A DNA stretch of 35,389 nucleotides from Candidatus Rifleibacteriota bacterium (GCA_017417215.1 JAFPZP010000054.1:1-35389), one strand, 5' to 3'; counted from the stretch's first letter, positions 8,280-17,253 are shown. Notes: generated by a model not told the origin, from the sequence alone. Numbers and translations are program-made.

Positions 8280-8618
8280 AAAGGGCTTTACTCTTGTAGA
8301 GCTATTTATAGTAATCCTGTTGGGCAGAAATTGGCTAATAATTGGGGATTGTACGATATGCACGGTAATGTTGAAGAGATGATAAAAGATTTGAGGCATA
8401 AGGATTATCCTCCTTATCCGGCAGAAGATGCTGTAGACCCGTTAATGACGAGAGAAATGATTTCTGGAGCAGATTCTGTGGTTCAAAGATGTCACAGAGG
8501 TGGCAGTTATGACGCAACTTATGACAGATGTCGTTCTGCTTCAAGACAGGGCAGTGCTTGGAAATCAGCTTCAAAAACAGTCGGATTCCGTGTAGTTTTA
8601 GTTCCAATCGGCGACTGA
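8275..8618 (+). pseudogene. Remnant of a prepilin / FGE-sulfatase fusion gene (internal deletion)
   Basis: Two pieces lie in different frames. From 8275, NKKGFTLVELFIVIL is a prepilin N-terminus with the Glu+5 cleavage/methylation signature. From 8313, another frame reads NPVGQKLANNWG, then YDMHGNVEE, and ends CRSASRQ...TVGFRVVLV with a TGA at 8616-8618. This second piece is the C-terminal part of an FGE-sulfatase (SUMF1) domain. The intact neighbour at 8706-10067 has the same two ends separated by roughly a kilobase. The simplest reading is an internal deletion joining the ends near 8310-8320 and shifting the frame. Its start would overlap the end of envC. Assembly collapse between the two paralogues is an alternative. 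Confidence 0.85.
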
Positions 8619-8705
8619 TACCTAATAAAAAATATTTTTTATTTTTTAAATAAATTGATATAATTATACTAAGAGAAGGTACATAATTTCAGGGGTGCTA
8701 AAATA

Positions 8706-10067
8706 GTGCATGTAGTTTTTCATGAAAAAAAAGGTTTTACTCTTTTAGAACTATTTATGGTTCTTGCTGTTTTAGCAATAATAAGTGCTTCTGCTATTTC
8801 TTATTATAGAGATTATATTGAAGATGCAAAAATAGCAGTCAGAAAAACCAACGAAAAATTGCTCAATGAAGCTTTAAATAGATATTATAAAGAACATATG
8901 GCTTATCCTAAGTATAGGTGGAGAAATGATTCTGAAGAGGATTTGGATAAAAAAATATATAAAGGATTAGACATAGCTCTTGGCTCTTCTTTTGTTGATA
9001 GGCTTCCTTCTGAAATAATCTCAGAGTCAATAGATTCAAAAGGATATAATATTTATTTTCGAGTAACTCAACCTCCTAAAAACGATGGAATCATTTCTGA
9101 CAACAGCTTTAGTGCGGGCTCCTGGAAACAGGCTCATAATATGAGAGTTGAAACCAAAGACTATCTGGTTAATGAAATAAGAATATTACCTAGTGATTCG
9201 GGTTTTCAAACTTCAACTTTTGACGATAACGAAACTTTTGTTTTTCCTGTTATATCGAATTATGAACCTATAGTGAACTCTGAGGGTTACAATATGATTG
9301 AACCCAATGACGAACTTGATATTAAAATGGTCGCATGCCCTCCTGGAACTTTTAAAATGGGGGCTGCTCCAGATGAACCTGTTTCAAAAACTAACGAAAA
9401 CCGGCATACGGTAACTCTTACAAAGCAGTTTTTGATTGGAAAGTATGAAATTACTCAAAAACAATATCAAGAAGTTATGGGAACTAATCCCTCTAATAAT
9501 AAGAGCGGTCCAATGTATCCTGTTGAAAAAGTGAATAGGGCTGATGCTTTACTTTTTTGTGAAAAGTTAAACACTCTATATTCAAAATTGGTACCCTATG
9601 GCTATAAATTTGATTTGCCTACGGAAGCTCAATGGGAATATGCATGCAGGGCTGGAACAGAGACATCTTTGAATAATGGAACACATATCACTAAGGCAAA
9701 AGCGTTTTGTCCAAATTTAGATAAAGTTGGGTGGTTTAAGTATAATTCTGGTGATCCACCTGAAATAGCTAAAAATCAACATACTCATCCTGTTGGTTTA
9801 AAAGACCCTAATGCCTGGGGCATCTACGATATGCATGGCAATGTGGAAGAATTGGTAAAGGATTTTAGAACTGTAGTAGGAAACGATTGGGGACATTATC
9901 CTGGTGATGAAGTAGACCCATATGTTGCATCGGGAAATCAGCAAAGCTATAGAGGCGGAGGTTACAGTATTGATCCAGAAAGATGTCGTTCTGCTTCAAG
10001 ACAAGGTAGTGTACCAGGTAATAAGCCTGCTACAGTAGGTTTTCGTGTGGTTCTTGTAGAAAAATAA
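8706..10067 (+). CDS. Prepilin-like protein fused to an FGE-sulfatase (SUMF1, lectin-fold) domain
   Basis: A 453-residue fusion. Residues 1-35 hold a 10-residue leader, the cleavage site KKG|FTLLE and a hydrophobic helix, that is, a class III prepilin signal. Residues about 35-200 form a pilin head shared with the next gene. Residues about 205-452 are a SUMF1-type domain (CPPGTFKMG, LPTEAQWEYACRAG, YDMHGNVEE, SYRGGG, VGFRVVL). The paired active-site cysteines of true formylglycine-generating enzymes are not evident: RGGGYSIDPERCRSA has only one. A ligand-binding lectin-like role at the pilus tip or cell surface is therefore more likely than catalysis. The start is GTG, with AGGGGTG eight bases upstream. 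An ATG at 8722 is out of frame. Function is inferred. Confidence 0.88.
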   Translation: MHVVFHEKKGFTLLELFMVLAVLAIISASAISYYRDYIEDAKIAVRKTNEKLLNEALNRYYKEHMAYPKYRWRNDSEEDLDKKIYKGLDIALGSSFVDRLPSEIISESIDSKGYNIYFRVTQPPKNDGIISDNSFSAGSWKQAHNMRVETKDYLVNEIRILPSDSGFQTSTFDDNETFVFPVISNYEPIVNSEGYNMIEPNDELDIKMVACPPGTFKMGAAPDEPVSKTNENRHTVTLTKQFLIGKYEITQKQYQEVMGTNPSNNKSGPMYPVEKVNRADALLFCEKLNTLYSKLVPYGYKFDLPTEAQWEYACRAGTETSLNNGTHITKAKAFCPNLDKVGWFKYNSGDPPEIAKNQHTHPVGLKDPNAWGIYDMHGNVEELVKDFRTVVGNDWGHYPGDEVDPYVASGNQQSYRGGGYSIDPERCRSASRQGSVPGNKPATVGFRVVLVEK

Positions 10068-10135
10068 TCTTTACAATTATTAATATTAGCTTGTTTTATT
10101 GATAATTTAGAATATTTTATAATTAGTTAATTATA

Positions 10136-10711
10136 ATGAAGAGTATAAAAGAAATAAGTAACATTATTTTGAAATCTTGTTTTATTAAGCAGAAAGGTAT
10201 TTGCTTTAATAAAAAGGCTTTTACTATACTTGAAATATTTGTTGTACTGGCAATAATGGCTGTTATAACATTGGTTTCTTTTTCTTACTATAAAGATTAT
10301 GTGGAAGAAGCTAGACAGACAGTTAGAATAACAAATATGAAGCTAATCAATGAAGCTATTTCTAGATATTACAAAGAAAACTCTGTTTACCCTAAATATG
10401 TTGATTTGAAAGTAGATTCAAAAGATAGGGGTGTTCTGTTAAAATATTTGAACAGACCTCTTTATGAGTTATTGAAAGAAATTATAGATGGTGATAAAGA
10501 GTACATAATTAAATATAGGGTAACTTTGCCTTCTATTAAAAATGTTACTGTTTCAGATTTAGACGTAGCAAATAACAATTTAGAAAAGTTAGATTACTAC
10601 TCCAATGAAGGCAAATGGATATCTGATGCTGAGTTTAAGGCTTCAGGCGATCCAAACAAGAATTTATATTATGTTAATGAAATTATAGCAACTTTTTCCA
10701 CTGGTATTTAA
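10136..10711 (+). CDS. Prepilin-like protein, paralogue of the fusion's N-terminal half
   Basis: A 191-residue protein with a long, positively charged leader (about 28 residues), then NKKA|FTILEIFVVLAI with Ala in place of Gly before the cleavage site and Glu at +5. The rest of the head matches the preceding fusion protein (for example NEAISRYYKENSVYPKY against NEALNRYYKEHMAYPKY, and YYVNEI against YLVNEI), but there is no FGE domain. It therefore looks like a duplicate that never gained, or has lost, the lectin-like module. No clear ribosome-binding site precedes the ATG. It probably serves as a minor pilin or pseudopilin of the pilus system encoded downstream. Confidence 0.85.
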   Translation: MKSIKEISNIILKSCFIKQKGICFNKKAFTILEIFVVLAIMAVITLVSFSYYKDYVEEARQTVRITNMKLINEAISRYYKENSVYPKYVDLKVDSKDRGVLLKYLNRPLYELLKEIIDGDKEYIIKYRVTLPSIKNVTVSDLDVANNNLEKLDYYSNEGKWISDAEFKASGDPNKNLYYVNEIIATFSTGI

Positions 10712-10770
10712 GCGGTTTGTTGGAATAGTTAGAATTGTTTCTTTTCCCTCCCTCCCTTTCCCCTAAAATA

Positions 10771-10799
10771 TTGTATATTTCTTCCCGTTATGGTAGAAT
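10771..10799 (+). promoter_or_regulatory. Promoter for ctpA
   Basis: TTGTAT (10771-10776) and TAGAAT (10794-10799) are separated by 17 bases, and TG one base before the -10 makes it an extended -10. It lies 45 bases before the chosen ctpA ATG. A pyrimidine-rich run (about 10740-10763) precedes it. Confidence 0.65.
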
Positions 10800-10843
10800 T
10801 TAAGATAGACTTGATAAATTTACCCTAATTGAAGGTGTTTTTA

Positions 10844-12265
10844 ATGCTCAAAAAATTGTTTAAATATTCTCTCGTAGTAATGCTTATTATAGGCATTGTA
10901 TTTGTTGTTGCCAACCGTAATGCTACAGCTGCTACAACTAATCTAACCTATTTTAAATCCTTAGATTTGATTCGCAAAGTTCTTGAATTAATAAAATCAG
11001 ATTATGTAGAAGAAAATATCGATGAACAAAAGCTTATATATGGTGCAATTGAAGGTATGCTCAAAAAGCTTGATGACCCATATACACGCTTTATGGAACC
11101 CAAAAACTTTGCTGATATGCAAACCGAAACACAGGGTGAATTTGGTGGTCTTGGTATAGTAATTTCTATAAAAGATAGAATGCTTACCGTTATTTCTCCT
11201 ATTGATGATACTCCAGCTGCTCGTGCAGGCATTATGGCCGGAGACATGATTATTAAGATAGACGGCAAAGATGTTATAGATATAGCTCTTCATGATGCTG
11301 TAAATCTTTTAAGAGGTCCTGCTGGAACAAAAGTAACTATTACTATTATGCGTGAAGGCAGCAAAGAATCAAAAGATTATGAACTGGAACGCCAGATAAT
11401 CAAGGTTCCAAGTATCAAATACTGGACTATAGGTCACGATATTGGTTACATCAGATTGACTCAGTTCATCCAGACTTCATCAGAAGACTTGGAAAAGGCT
11501 CTCATCAATCTCGAAAAGAACGGTGTTAAGTCTATTATATTAGACCTCCGCAATAATCCTGGTGGTTTGTTAACTGCTGCTGTTGAAGTTGGCCGTAAGT
11601 TTATTCCTAAGGGAGACATCGTTTCTATTAAGGGTAGAGATGGCGAAAAGAATACTTATAGCTCTTTCTATAAATATCACCCAACTCTTCCTCTTATCGT
11701 TCTTATTAATGAAGGTTCTGCTTCAGCTTCTGAAATCGTAGCTGGTGCTATAAAAGATAACAAACGCGGTTTGTTACTCGGAAAGAAATCTTTCGGTAAA
11801 GGTTCTGTTCAGACTGTTATTTCATTGAATGATGGTTCTGCTATGGCTCTTACTACAGCTCTTTATTACACTCCATCTGGTGTAAATATTCATAAGACTG
11901 GTATTAAACCTGATATCGAAGTAGATCTTCCAAAATTTGATGAAAGCAAAACAGACGAAATCAAAAAGAAGATTGAAGATGATCAGAAGTATTTGCAGAT
12001 GCTCAGCAATGCTCCTCATCAGGATAAAACAGCTACAGATACCTACACTGCTGAATTGGCTTCAGGTTCTATTCTTATTAATTATGTTAATAAAAATGCT
12101 TCTGAAACTCACAAACTCAGTGGATTTGTTGAACCACCAGATAGTCTTGCTCATGGTAAGCTTGAAGAATATGTTATTAATCCATATGATACACAGCTTC
12201 AGAGAGCAATTGACATTCTTAAATCAACAAATATTTTCCTACCGATAATGGATAGTAAAAATTAA
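10844..12265 (+). CDS. ctpA: C-terminal processing protease, S41 family (CtpA/Prc)
   Basis: A 473-residue serine protease that acts on the outside of the inner membrane. It has an N-terminal signal anchor (LVVMLIIGIVFVV), an S41 N-terminal helical region, a PDZ domain (GGLGIVI to KVTITIMREG) that recognises substrate C-termini, and the S41 catalytic core. The Ser motif GSASASE begins near residue 291, and the general-base Lys lies in KSFGKGSVQ. The ATG at 10844 is preceded by GAAGGTG six bases upstream. An upstream TTG at 10829 is less likely. ftsE-ftsX-envC-ctpA is a common gene order, and here pilin genes separate envC from ctpA. Likely roles are processing of cell-wall hydrolases or their activators. 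The stop overlaps the next ATG (TAATG). Confidence 0.93.
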   Translation: MLKKLFKYSLVVMLIIGIVFVVANRNATAATTNLTYFKSLDLIRKVLELIKSDYVEENIDEQKLIYGAIEGMLKKLDDPYTRFMEPKNFADMQTETQGEFGGLGIVISIKDRMLTVISPIDDTPAARAGIMAGDMIIKIDGKDVIDIALHDAVNLLRGPAGTKVTITIMREGSKESKDYELERQIIKVPSIKYWTIGHDIGYIRLTQFIQTSSEDLEKALINLEKNGVKSIILDLRNNPGGLLTAAVEVGRKFIPKGDIVSIKGRDGEKNTYSSFYKYHPTLPLIVLINEGSASASEIVAGAIKDNKRGLLLGKKSFGKGSVQTVISLNDGSAMALTTALYYTPSGVNIHKTGIKPDIEVDLPKFDESKTDEIKKKIEDDQKYLQMLSNAPHQDKTATDTYTAELASGSILINYVNKNASETHKLSGFVEPPDSLAHGKLEEYVINPYDTQLQRAIDILKSTNIFLPIMDSKN

Positions 12266-13005
12266 TGTGGAAATGCAATGACAAGGTAATAAATACTAGG
12301 TTTCTCAACAGCAAAAAGGCATTAAGTCTTGTTGAGCTTGTTGTTATTACCTTTGTCCTTGCTATTATTGCTACAACCGCTTTCCCTACTTACAAGATAT
12401 TTCAACAGCGAAGTAAGGAAAAACGTTTAAAAAAGATACTTACCGATGTTAGAGCCGCAATAAATGGTTCAAAGTCTCATAATTCTACGACTGAATTTGA
12501 AGAAGGTTTCAGAACAGTAGCAAGAGTTATGGGAACTTTGCACATAGAAAAGGTTGCTAATATGAATGCCTGGGACCCTCAGGCTAAACAAAATTGTATT
12601 AGAGCTTTTGTAGCTGAATTCGGATCAGATAAAGGTAATGGTTATCCTAAGGCACCGGATGATATTTGGAAACAAAATCCGGTTGCCAATTTCCCTGCTA
12701 AGTTAACTGGTTTTTATGATGATGGCGTAAACCCCCCACCTGAATTAGTATTAGGTAATTTTACTTTAAACAGACCTTTTTATAGAAAAAAGCCGGTACA
12801 TCCATTTCACGACTGGTTTCAAACCGCAAATTTCGAATATGTACCTGTATATGATAGAATAGCTTCTGGAGCAACTTATACCTTTGAAAGATGGAAAGAG
12901 CTCTGCCCTGATGATGATCCTGACCCCCCTTTAAAAGGAGTTAAAGACATTGTGTCAAGAGGGGTAGGTTTAGCCTTAGATGGGAGTAATACCAATGATT
13001 GGTAA
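12265..13005 (+). CDS. Prepilin-like protein (pseudopilin)
   Basis: A 246-residue protein with a 19-residue leader, the site SKKA|LSLVELVVIT (Ala at -1, Leu at +1, Glu at +5) and a hydrophobic helix typical of type IV pilins and type II pseudopilins. The head is rich in Pro and Trp and contains HPFHDWFQTANFEYVPVYD, a pattern like pseudopilin calcium-site or minor-pilin heads, though I cannot assign GspG/H/I/J. Its ATG overlaps the ctpA stop by one base, so it is translationally coupled to the protease. Its 3' end overlaps the next pilin gene. The unusual -1 Ala may slow processing or mark a distinct class. Confidence 0.85.
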   Translation: MWKCNDKVINTRFLNSKKALSLVELVVITFVLAIIATTAFPTYKIFQQRSKEKRLKKILTDVRAAINGSKSHNSTTEFEEGFRTVARVMGTLHIEKVANMNAWDPQAKQNCIRAFVAEFGSDKGNGYPKAPDDIWKQNPVANFPAKLTGFYDDGVNPPPELVLGNFTLNRPFYRKKPVHPFHDWFQTANFEYVPVYDRIASGATYTFERWKELCPDDDPDPPLKGVKDIVSRGVGLALDGSNTNDW

Positions 13006-13678
13006 AACAAAAAAAGGTTTCTCTCTGATGGAAATGCTGATTGTTATTGGTATTCTTGCTATTGTAGCATCAGCTAGTGTTCCTGTTGCTGAAATATCTT
13101 TTACTAGTGCAAAAGAAGAAGAATTGATGGCTTCATTAGAGTCCATTCGTGAGGCTATAGCTTCCTGGAGAAGAGACTGTCGTAATGCTGTTGTTGCACA
13201 GTATGGCTATGACAATCTAACTAATGTTCCTTATTGCAATCTTTGCCCCCCATCTTTAGAAGCACTGGTGGTTGCAAATAAAAATGAATCTGACGGCTGT
13301 TATTATGATTATAATGGGAATTGTGTAAGCAAAATATATGATAATTCAGAGCCTCCAGTTCAGATAGCTACTTTTGTTCCTAAAAAGTATCTTGATAAAA
13401 TTCCAGAAGACCCATTTGTAGGCAGACCCTGCTGGCTTGTTCATGTGGCTTCAGGTTCATGCTATGCTGCTTATAACTTTAGAGAAGCTAATACAACAAG
13501 AGGCTATACCGAATCAGATTTCAAAAGAGGGCATATTGGAAGTTTAGACCCTGAGCCTGACTATCAGGGTGTTTTTGATGTTTCTTGTATCCCAAGTTTT
13601 GCGGTAGAACCCGACGATTATTTTACCAGACGTGGTTATAATATTTCTGTTGATGGTACACTTTATGAAGATTGGTGA
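12995..13678 (+). CDS. Prepilin-like protein (Cys-rich pseudopilin)
   Basis: A 227-residue protein with a short leader and a canonical site, KTKKG|FSLMEMLIVIGIL, with Glu at +5. The head contains several cysteines in short spacing (NVPYCNLCPPS, DGCYYDYNGNCVS, RPCWLVHVASGSCY), so disulfides are likely. DPEPDYQG and PEDPFVG resemble the processed-pilin fold near the C-terminus. The ATG at 12995 has GGGAG eight bases upstream and is preferred over the ATG at 12980. The gene starts inside the end of the previous pilin gene. It belongs to the three-pilin set between ctpA and the pilB-like gene and is probably a minor subunit. Confidence 0.85.
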   Translation: MIGKTKKGFSLMEMLIVIGILAIVASASVPVAEISFTSAKEEELMASLESIREAIASWRRDCRNAVVAQYGYDNLTNVPYCNLCPPSLEALVVANKNESDGCYYDYNGNCVSKIYDNSEPPVQIATFVPKKYLDKIPEDPFVGRPCWLVHVASGSCYAAYNFREANTTRGYTESDFKRGHIGSLDPEPDYQGVFDVSCIPSFAVEPDDYFTRRGYNISVDGTLYEDW

Positions 13679-13686
13679 GGAATAAT

Positions 13687-14319
13687 ATGATTAAAAAAGG
13701 TTTTACTCTTATAGAACTGTTGATTGTTATTGCAATTATATCTATTTTAGTCGGCGTCGCTGTACCTTATTACAATGATTATATTGTAGACTCACGAACT
13801 TCAGTGCTTAAAAGCAATCTTGCCACTCTAAGAAAAGCTATTAACCAGTTCAGAGCAGATAATCAGCGAGGACCGGCAAGAATTAAAATTGCTAGTGGTG
13901 CAGAACAATTAGTTAATTATAGCGAAGAAGATTTAAGTGCCTATCCCTTTGGGGAATTGCTTTATGGTCCGTTACAAAGAATTAATAACGACAAATGGGT
14001 TAGAAGGAAGAATATTAAATATTTGAATTCAATGCCTGAATTGTTAGATCCTCAGACTGGACAGCCTATTCCTTTTAAAAATGCCAATTTAAAAGATGGT
14101 CAGTTATATCTTGATATAGCCACAGGCAGTGTTCGTTATACTGCTTCTGGTGAAGGTATGTATGATATTGAAAATAACTTTGCTTTTATAGATACAGATG
14201 GCAATGATTCTTATGATTCCTATGATATTAAACCTTTTAATAATAAACCATCTAGTTCTGTAACCTCAGATTATCTTGATTATATTGAAATTGAAATAAA
14301 GGAATATAAAGGATTATAA
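13687..14319 (+). CDS. Major-pilin-like prepilin
   Basis: A 210-residue protein with the most canonical signal of the set: a 5-residue leader MIKKG, then FTLIELLIVIAIISILVGV with Glu at +5, and a following amphipathic helix (KSNLATLRKAINQF). The head lacks cysteines and is rich in Asp, Asn and Tyr. The short leader and consensus N-terminus resemble type IVa or GspG-type subunits, so this is the best candidate for the main fibre subunit here. The ATG at 13687 follows TGAGG at a good distance, while the upstream TTG at 13672 lacks support. A 91-base gap separates it from the pilB-like gene, and I see no clear terminator there. Confidence 0.88.
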   Translation: MIKKGFTLIELLIVIAIISILVGVAVPYYNDYIVDSRTSVLKSNLATLRKAINQFRADNQRGPARIKIASGAEQLVNYSEEDLSAYPFGELLYGPLQRINNDKWVRRKNIKYLNSMPELLDPQTGQPIPFKNANLKDGQLYLDIATGSVRYTASGEGMYDIENNFAFIDTDGNDSYDSYDIKPFNNKPSSSVTSDYLDYIEIEIKEYKGL

Positions 14320-14410
14320 AAACATTCTTTAACCGTGAACTATCTTGATTAAATATAGTTAATAATTTTATGAGAATTGTCGATAGAGTTGAGGAAGGGT
14401 AGACTGTCTA

Positions 14411-16189
14411 ATGGATCTAGTAGTTAATGATTTTTTCAAACGCAAGAGAATCGGTGAAATCCTCATCGAGATGAATGCCATCACGCGCGAACAATTGGAT
14501 GAAGCTTTGAAGCATCAGCCAGTTGAAAAGCACATGATTGGTGAAACCCTTATTGAAGAAGGTGTTCTTACTGAAGTAACCCTGTATAAAGGGTTGGCTA
14601 TTCAACATGGGGTTGAGTTCCTGGATTTAGATTCTATAGATATTAATACAGAGCTTGTCAGACAGATACCTGAAAGCTTGATAAAAACTTATAAATTTAT
14701 TCCTATACGTAAAGAGCCAAAATCTTTAACCATAGCTATTTTTGACCCAACAAACACAAGAATGTTTGATAGCATCAAAATGGCTACTGGTTTTATGTTT
14801 ATAAAATGGGTTCTGGCAACTAAAACCCAGATTCTGCATATTATTAATGATGTTCTTTATCGTCCGCAGAATGTTCTTGAAAATGTTGCCATTGATGACC
14901 TTTTAAAAGATGTTAAGTTAGAATTCAGCAATAACGAATCTTCTTATGTTGACAGCATTGTCAGCAGAAATGTTGAATCCAATCTTGAAGAATTAAAGCG
15001 TGAATCTGACCAGACCGCAATAGTAACTCTTGTTCATAAGATTATTCTTGATGCTGTTAAAATGCGTGCATCAGACATTCATATCGAATGCTTTGAAAAG
15101 ATTATTCAGGTCAGATACAGAATTGACGGTATTCTTTACGATATATTGCCAATTGAAGCCAGTGCACATCAGGCTATTATTTCTCGTATCAAGATTATGG
15201 CAAATCTTGATATTACAGAACGCTTCATGCCTCAGGACGGTAACTTTAAGCTCAGAGTAAAGAATCAGAATATAGAATTCCGTGTTGCGATACTTCCTTC
15301 AATTTATGGTCAGAACTGCACTATCCGTGTATTGGATTCTGGTCGTGTTAATTTGAATCTGAAGAGCTTAGGATTTGCAGAAGACGATTTGCACGTATTT
15401 GAATACAATATCGGTCGTCCTTGGGGATTGTGCTTGCTTGCTGGTCCTACTGGTTCTGGTAAAACAACAACTCTTTATTCTGCACTTTCTCTTATTAACA
15501 GCCGTCAGAAAAAGATTATTACTATTGAAGACCCTGTTGAATTCAAGATTCCAGGTGTTCATCAGATGCAGGTTATGGAAAACAAGAACGACCCAAATCG
15601 TTCTCTGACCTTTGCTAAAGGGCTTCGCTCTATCTTGCGTCTTGACCCTGATATCATACTTGTCGGTGAAATTCGTGACTACGAAACAGCAGAAATCACT
15701 ATTAAAGCTGCATTGACTGGTCATATGGTTTTCTCTACAATCCACGCCAATACGGCTATAGAAACAATTAACCGTCTTGAAAATATTGGTATTGACCCTT
15801 ATCTTTATGCTTCGGCTCTTTGTTTGCTTGTAGGTCAGCGCTTAGTCAGAAAGATATGTCCTTCCTGCAAAACAGAAATAGAAATAACTCCTTATGTTGC
15901 TGCCAGCCTAGGTCTTAAAATGAAGGACTTAGAAGGCTATACTCTTTATCGAGGACAAGGCTGTAAGAAGTGTAATAACTCTGGTTTCAGAGACAGAACA
16001 GGTTTATACGAAGTTATAGAAGTAAATCCTGAATTGAAAGAAATGATAAGCCAGCGTCGAACAACGATAGAGCTTCATAAATATTTAAGAGATCACAAAG
16101 TCAGAACATTATCCGGCTGCTGCCTTGAAAAGGTATTGGCTGGCGAAGTTCCGGTAGAAGAATACATTACAATCCACATGGGAAATTAA
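14411..16189 (+). CDS. pilB: Pilus assembly / type II secretion ATPase (PilB/GspE family)
   Basis: A 592-residue extension ATPase. An N-terminal MshEN/GspE-N domain (RKRIGEILIEMNAI...EQLDEAL) is followed by the hexameric motor: Walker A GPTGSGKTT near 345-353, Asp box TIEDPVEF, Walker B with LVGEIRD and His box TIHANTA. A zinc-binding four-cysteine motif (CPSC and CKKC, about residues 483 and 521) marks GspE and PilB and is absent from PilT. It would power fibre assembly at the inner membrane. It heads a run of closely spaced genes, with pilM only four bases after its stop. PilB and GspE cannot be separated by sequence alone. The pilMNO genes next door favour PilB. Confidence 0.93.
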   Translation: MDLVVNDFFKRKRIGEILIEMNAITREQLDEALKHQPVEKHMIGETLIEEGVLTEVTLYKGLAIQHGVEFLDLDSIDINTELVRQIPESLIKTYKFIPIRKEPKSLTIAIFDPTNTRMFDSIKMATGFMFIKWVLATKTQILHIINDVLYRPQNVLENVAIDDLLKDVKLEFSNNESSYVDSIVSRNVESNLEELKRESDQTAIVTLVHKIILDAVKMRASDIHIECFEKIIQVRYRIDGILYDILPIEASAHQAIISRIKIMANLDITERFMPQDGNFKLRVKNQNIEFRVAILPSIYGQNCTIRVLDSGRVNLNLKSLGFAEDDLHVFEYNIGRPWGLCLLAGPTGSGKTTTLYSALSLINSRQKKIITIEDPVEFKIPGVHQMQVMENKNDPNRSLTFAKGLRSILRLDPDIILVGEIRDYETAEITIKAALTGHMVFSTIHANTAIETINRLENIGIDPYLYASALCLLVGQRLVRKICPSCKTEIEITPYVAASLGLKMKDLEGYTLYRGQGCKKCNNSGFRDRTGLYEVIEVNPELKEMISQRRTTIELHKYLRDHKVRTLSGCCLEKVLAGEVPVEEYITIHMGN

Positions 16190-16193
16190 ATTA

Positions 16194-17249
16194 ATGGCTA
16201 AGATAAAAACAGTCCTTGAAGTAGGAACATACGAAACACGATTATTGACATTAGAATCAGCGAATTCAGGTGAAATTCGTTTAAAAAAGTGTTTGTCTGT
16301 AAATACTCCTAAAGACTATGTTGCTTCAACTTATATTGAATTGCCAATTATGGATGTAGTTCCTGTAAAAGACAACATAGCTTCTTTAGTAAAAGGTGCT
16401 GGATTATCAAATGAGAATATCTTCCTACTGCTTCCAGACCATACTTCTATTTCTGAAATGCTTATAGCTCCTCCAAGGTATTCTAAAAAAGAAACAGAAG
16501 AAGCAATCAGAGAAGACTTAGAACCAATCATGCCTTTGCCTTACGATAATTGGCATGTTGTATATAAGTCATTAGGTAATTTTGAAGAAGATGATATTAC
16601 CTATATTATGGCTATTTTAAAGAATAATCTTCTTGAAATAGGTGGAATAGTTCAGAAAACAGGTTTGAATCCGGTAGCTGTCGATACTAATTTCCTTAAT
16701 GTTGCTAATCTTATTGAAGATTATCTTGTAAGCACTGATAATAAAGAAAAAAATATCTGTCTTGTTCAGCTTGGACACGAATCCACTTCTATTGGTATTT
16801 TTAAAGATGGAATCTTAAAGACTATGCAGAACAGACCTGTCGGAGCTTATGATTTTACCAGACAGATAAGTCGTCACTTCCATGTAACAGAAGAAGACGC
16901 AGATCAGTTTAAACGCAATGAAATATTCTTCCTGCCGGAGTTTTCTCCAGAACAGGAAGTTCAATACAATTATACTGTTATAAAAAATGTATTCGGTGTT
17001 CTTTGTCGAGAAATATTCAGCGCTATTGAATTTTATCTGACAAAGTTCAGAGAGTTCACTATCCATGAAATAATTATATCTGGTGGTGGGGCTAACTTTG
17101 AAAATATCAGCGTATTATTGGCTGCAAACCTGAATACGCCTGTAAGAAAAGTAAGCGATTTATACCAGTTATATGCTAACGGTACAGCCGTAGGAGAAGC
17201 AGAAAAGAATACTTTGGCTGCTGCTTGTGGCTGTTTTTGTAGGGAGTAA
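16194..17249 (+). CDS. pilM: PilM-like actin-fold pilus assembly protein
   Basis: A 351-residue cytoplasmic protein with the PilM/FtsA-like ASKHA layout: a first phosphate strand near the N-terminus (VLEVGTYETRLLTLES), a central NICLVQLGHESTSIGIFKDG segment equivalent to the second phosphate loop, and an IIISGGGANFENI adenosine-site loop near the C-terminus. PilM binds the N-terminal tail of PilN and links the cytoplasmic motor to the inner-membrane complex. The first loop is divergent (VGTYETR, where IGSSSIK is more usual). The position between pilB and pilN supports the call. Confidence 0.88.
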   Translation: MAKIKTVLEVGTYETRLLTLESANSGEIRLKKCLSVNTPKDYVASTYIELPIMDVVPVKDNIASLVKGAGLSNENIFLLLPDHTSISEMLIAPPRYSKKETEEAIREDLEPIMPLPYDNWHVVYKSLGNFEEDDITYIMAILKNNLLEIGGIVQKTGLNPVAVDTNFLNVANLIEDYLVSTDNKEKNICLVQLGHESTSIGIFKDGILKTMQNRPVGAYDFTRQISRHFHVTEEDADQFKRNEIFFLPEFSPEQEVQYNYTVIKNVFGVLCREIFSAIEFYLTKFREFTIHEIIISGGGANFENISVLLAANLNTPVRKVSDLYQLYANGTAVGEAEKNTLAAACGCFCRE

Positions 17250-17253
17250 TATT

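Noticed and set aside
8624..8643. Perfect AT-only palindrome as a terminator after the pilin remnant
   Set aside because: It has no G or C pairs, so the hairpin would be very weak; it is probably incidental in AT-rich DNA.
9900..10067. Diversity-generating retroelement variable region at the end of the FGE domain
   Set aside because: The RGG...CRSASRQ...GFRVV ending matches the position of DGR variable regions, but no reverse transcriptase or template repeat is in the window, and the two copies differ without an adenine-directed pattern in the conserved stretch.
10740..10763. Pyrimidine-rich run as a special regulatory or triplex site
   Set aside because: Only one short run is seen, with no mirror repeat; the nearby promoter explains the region well enough.
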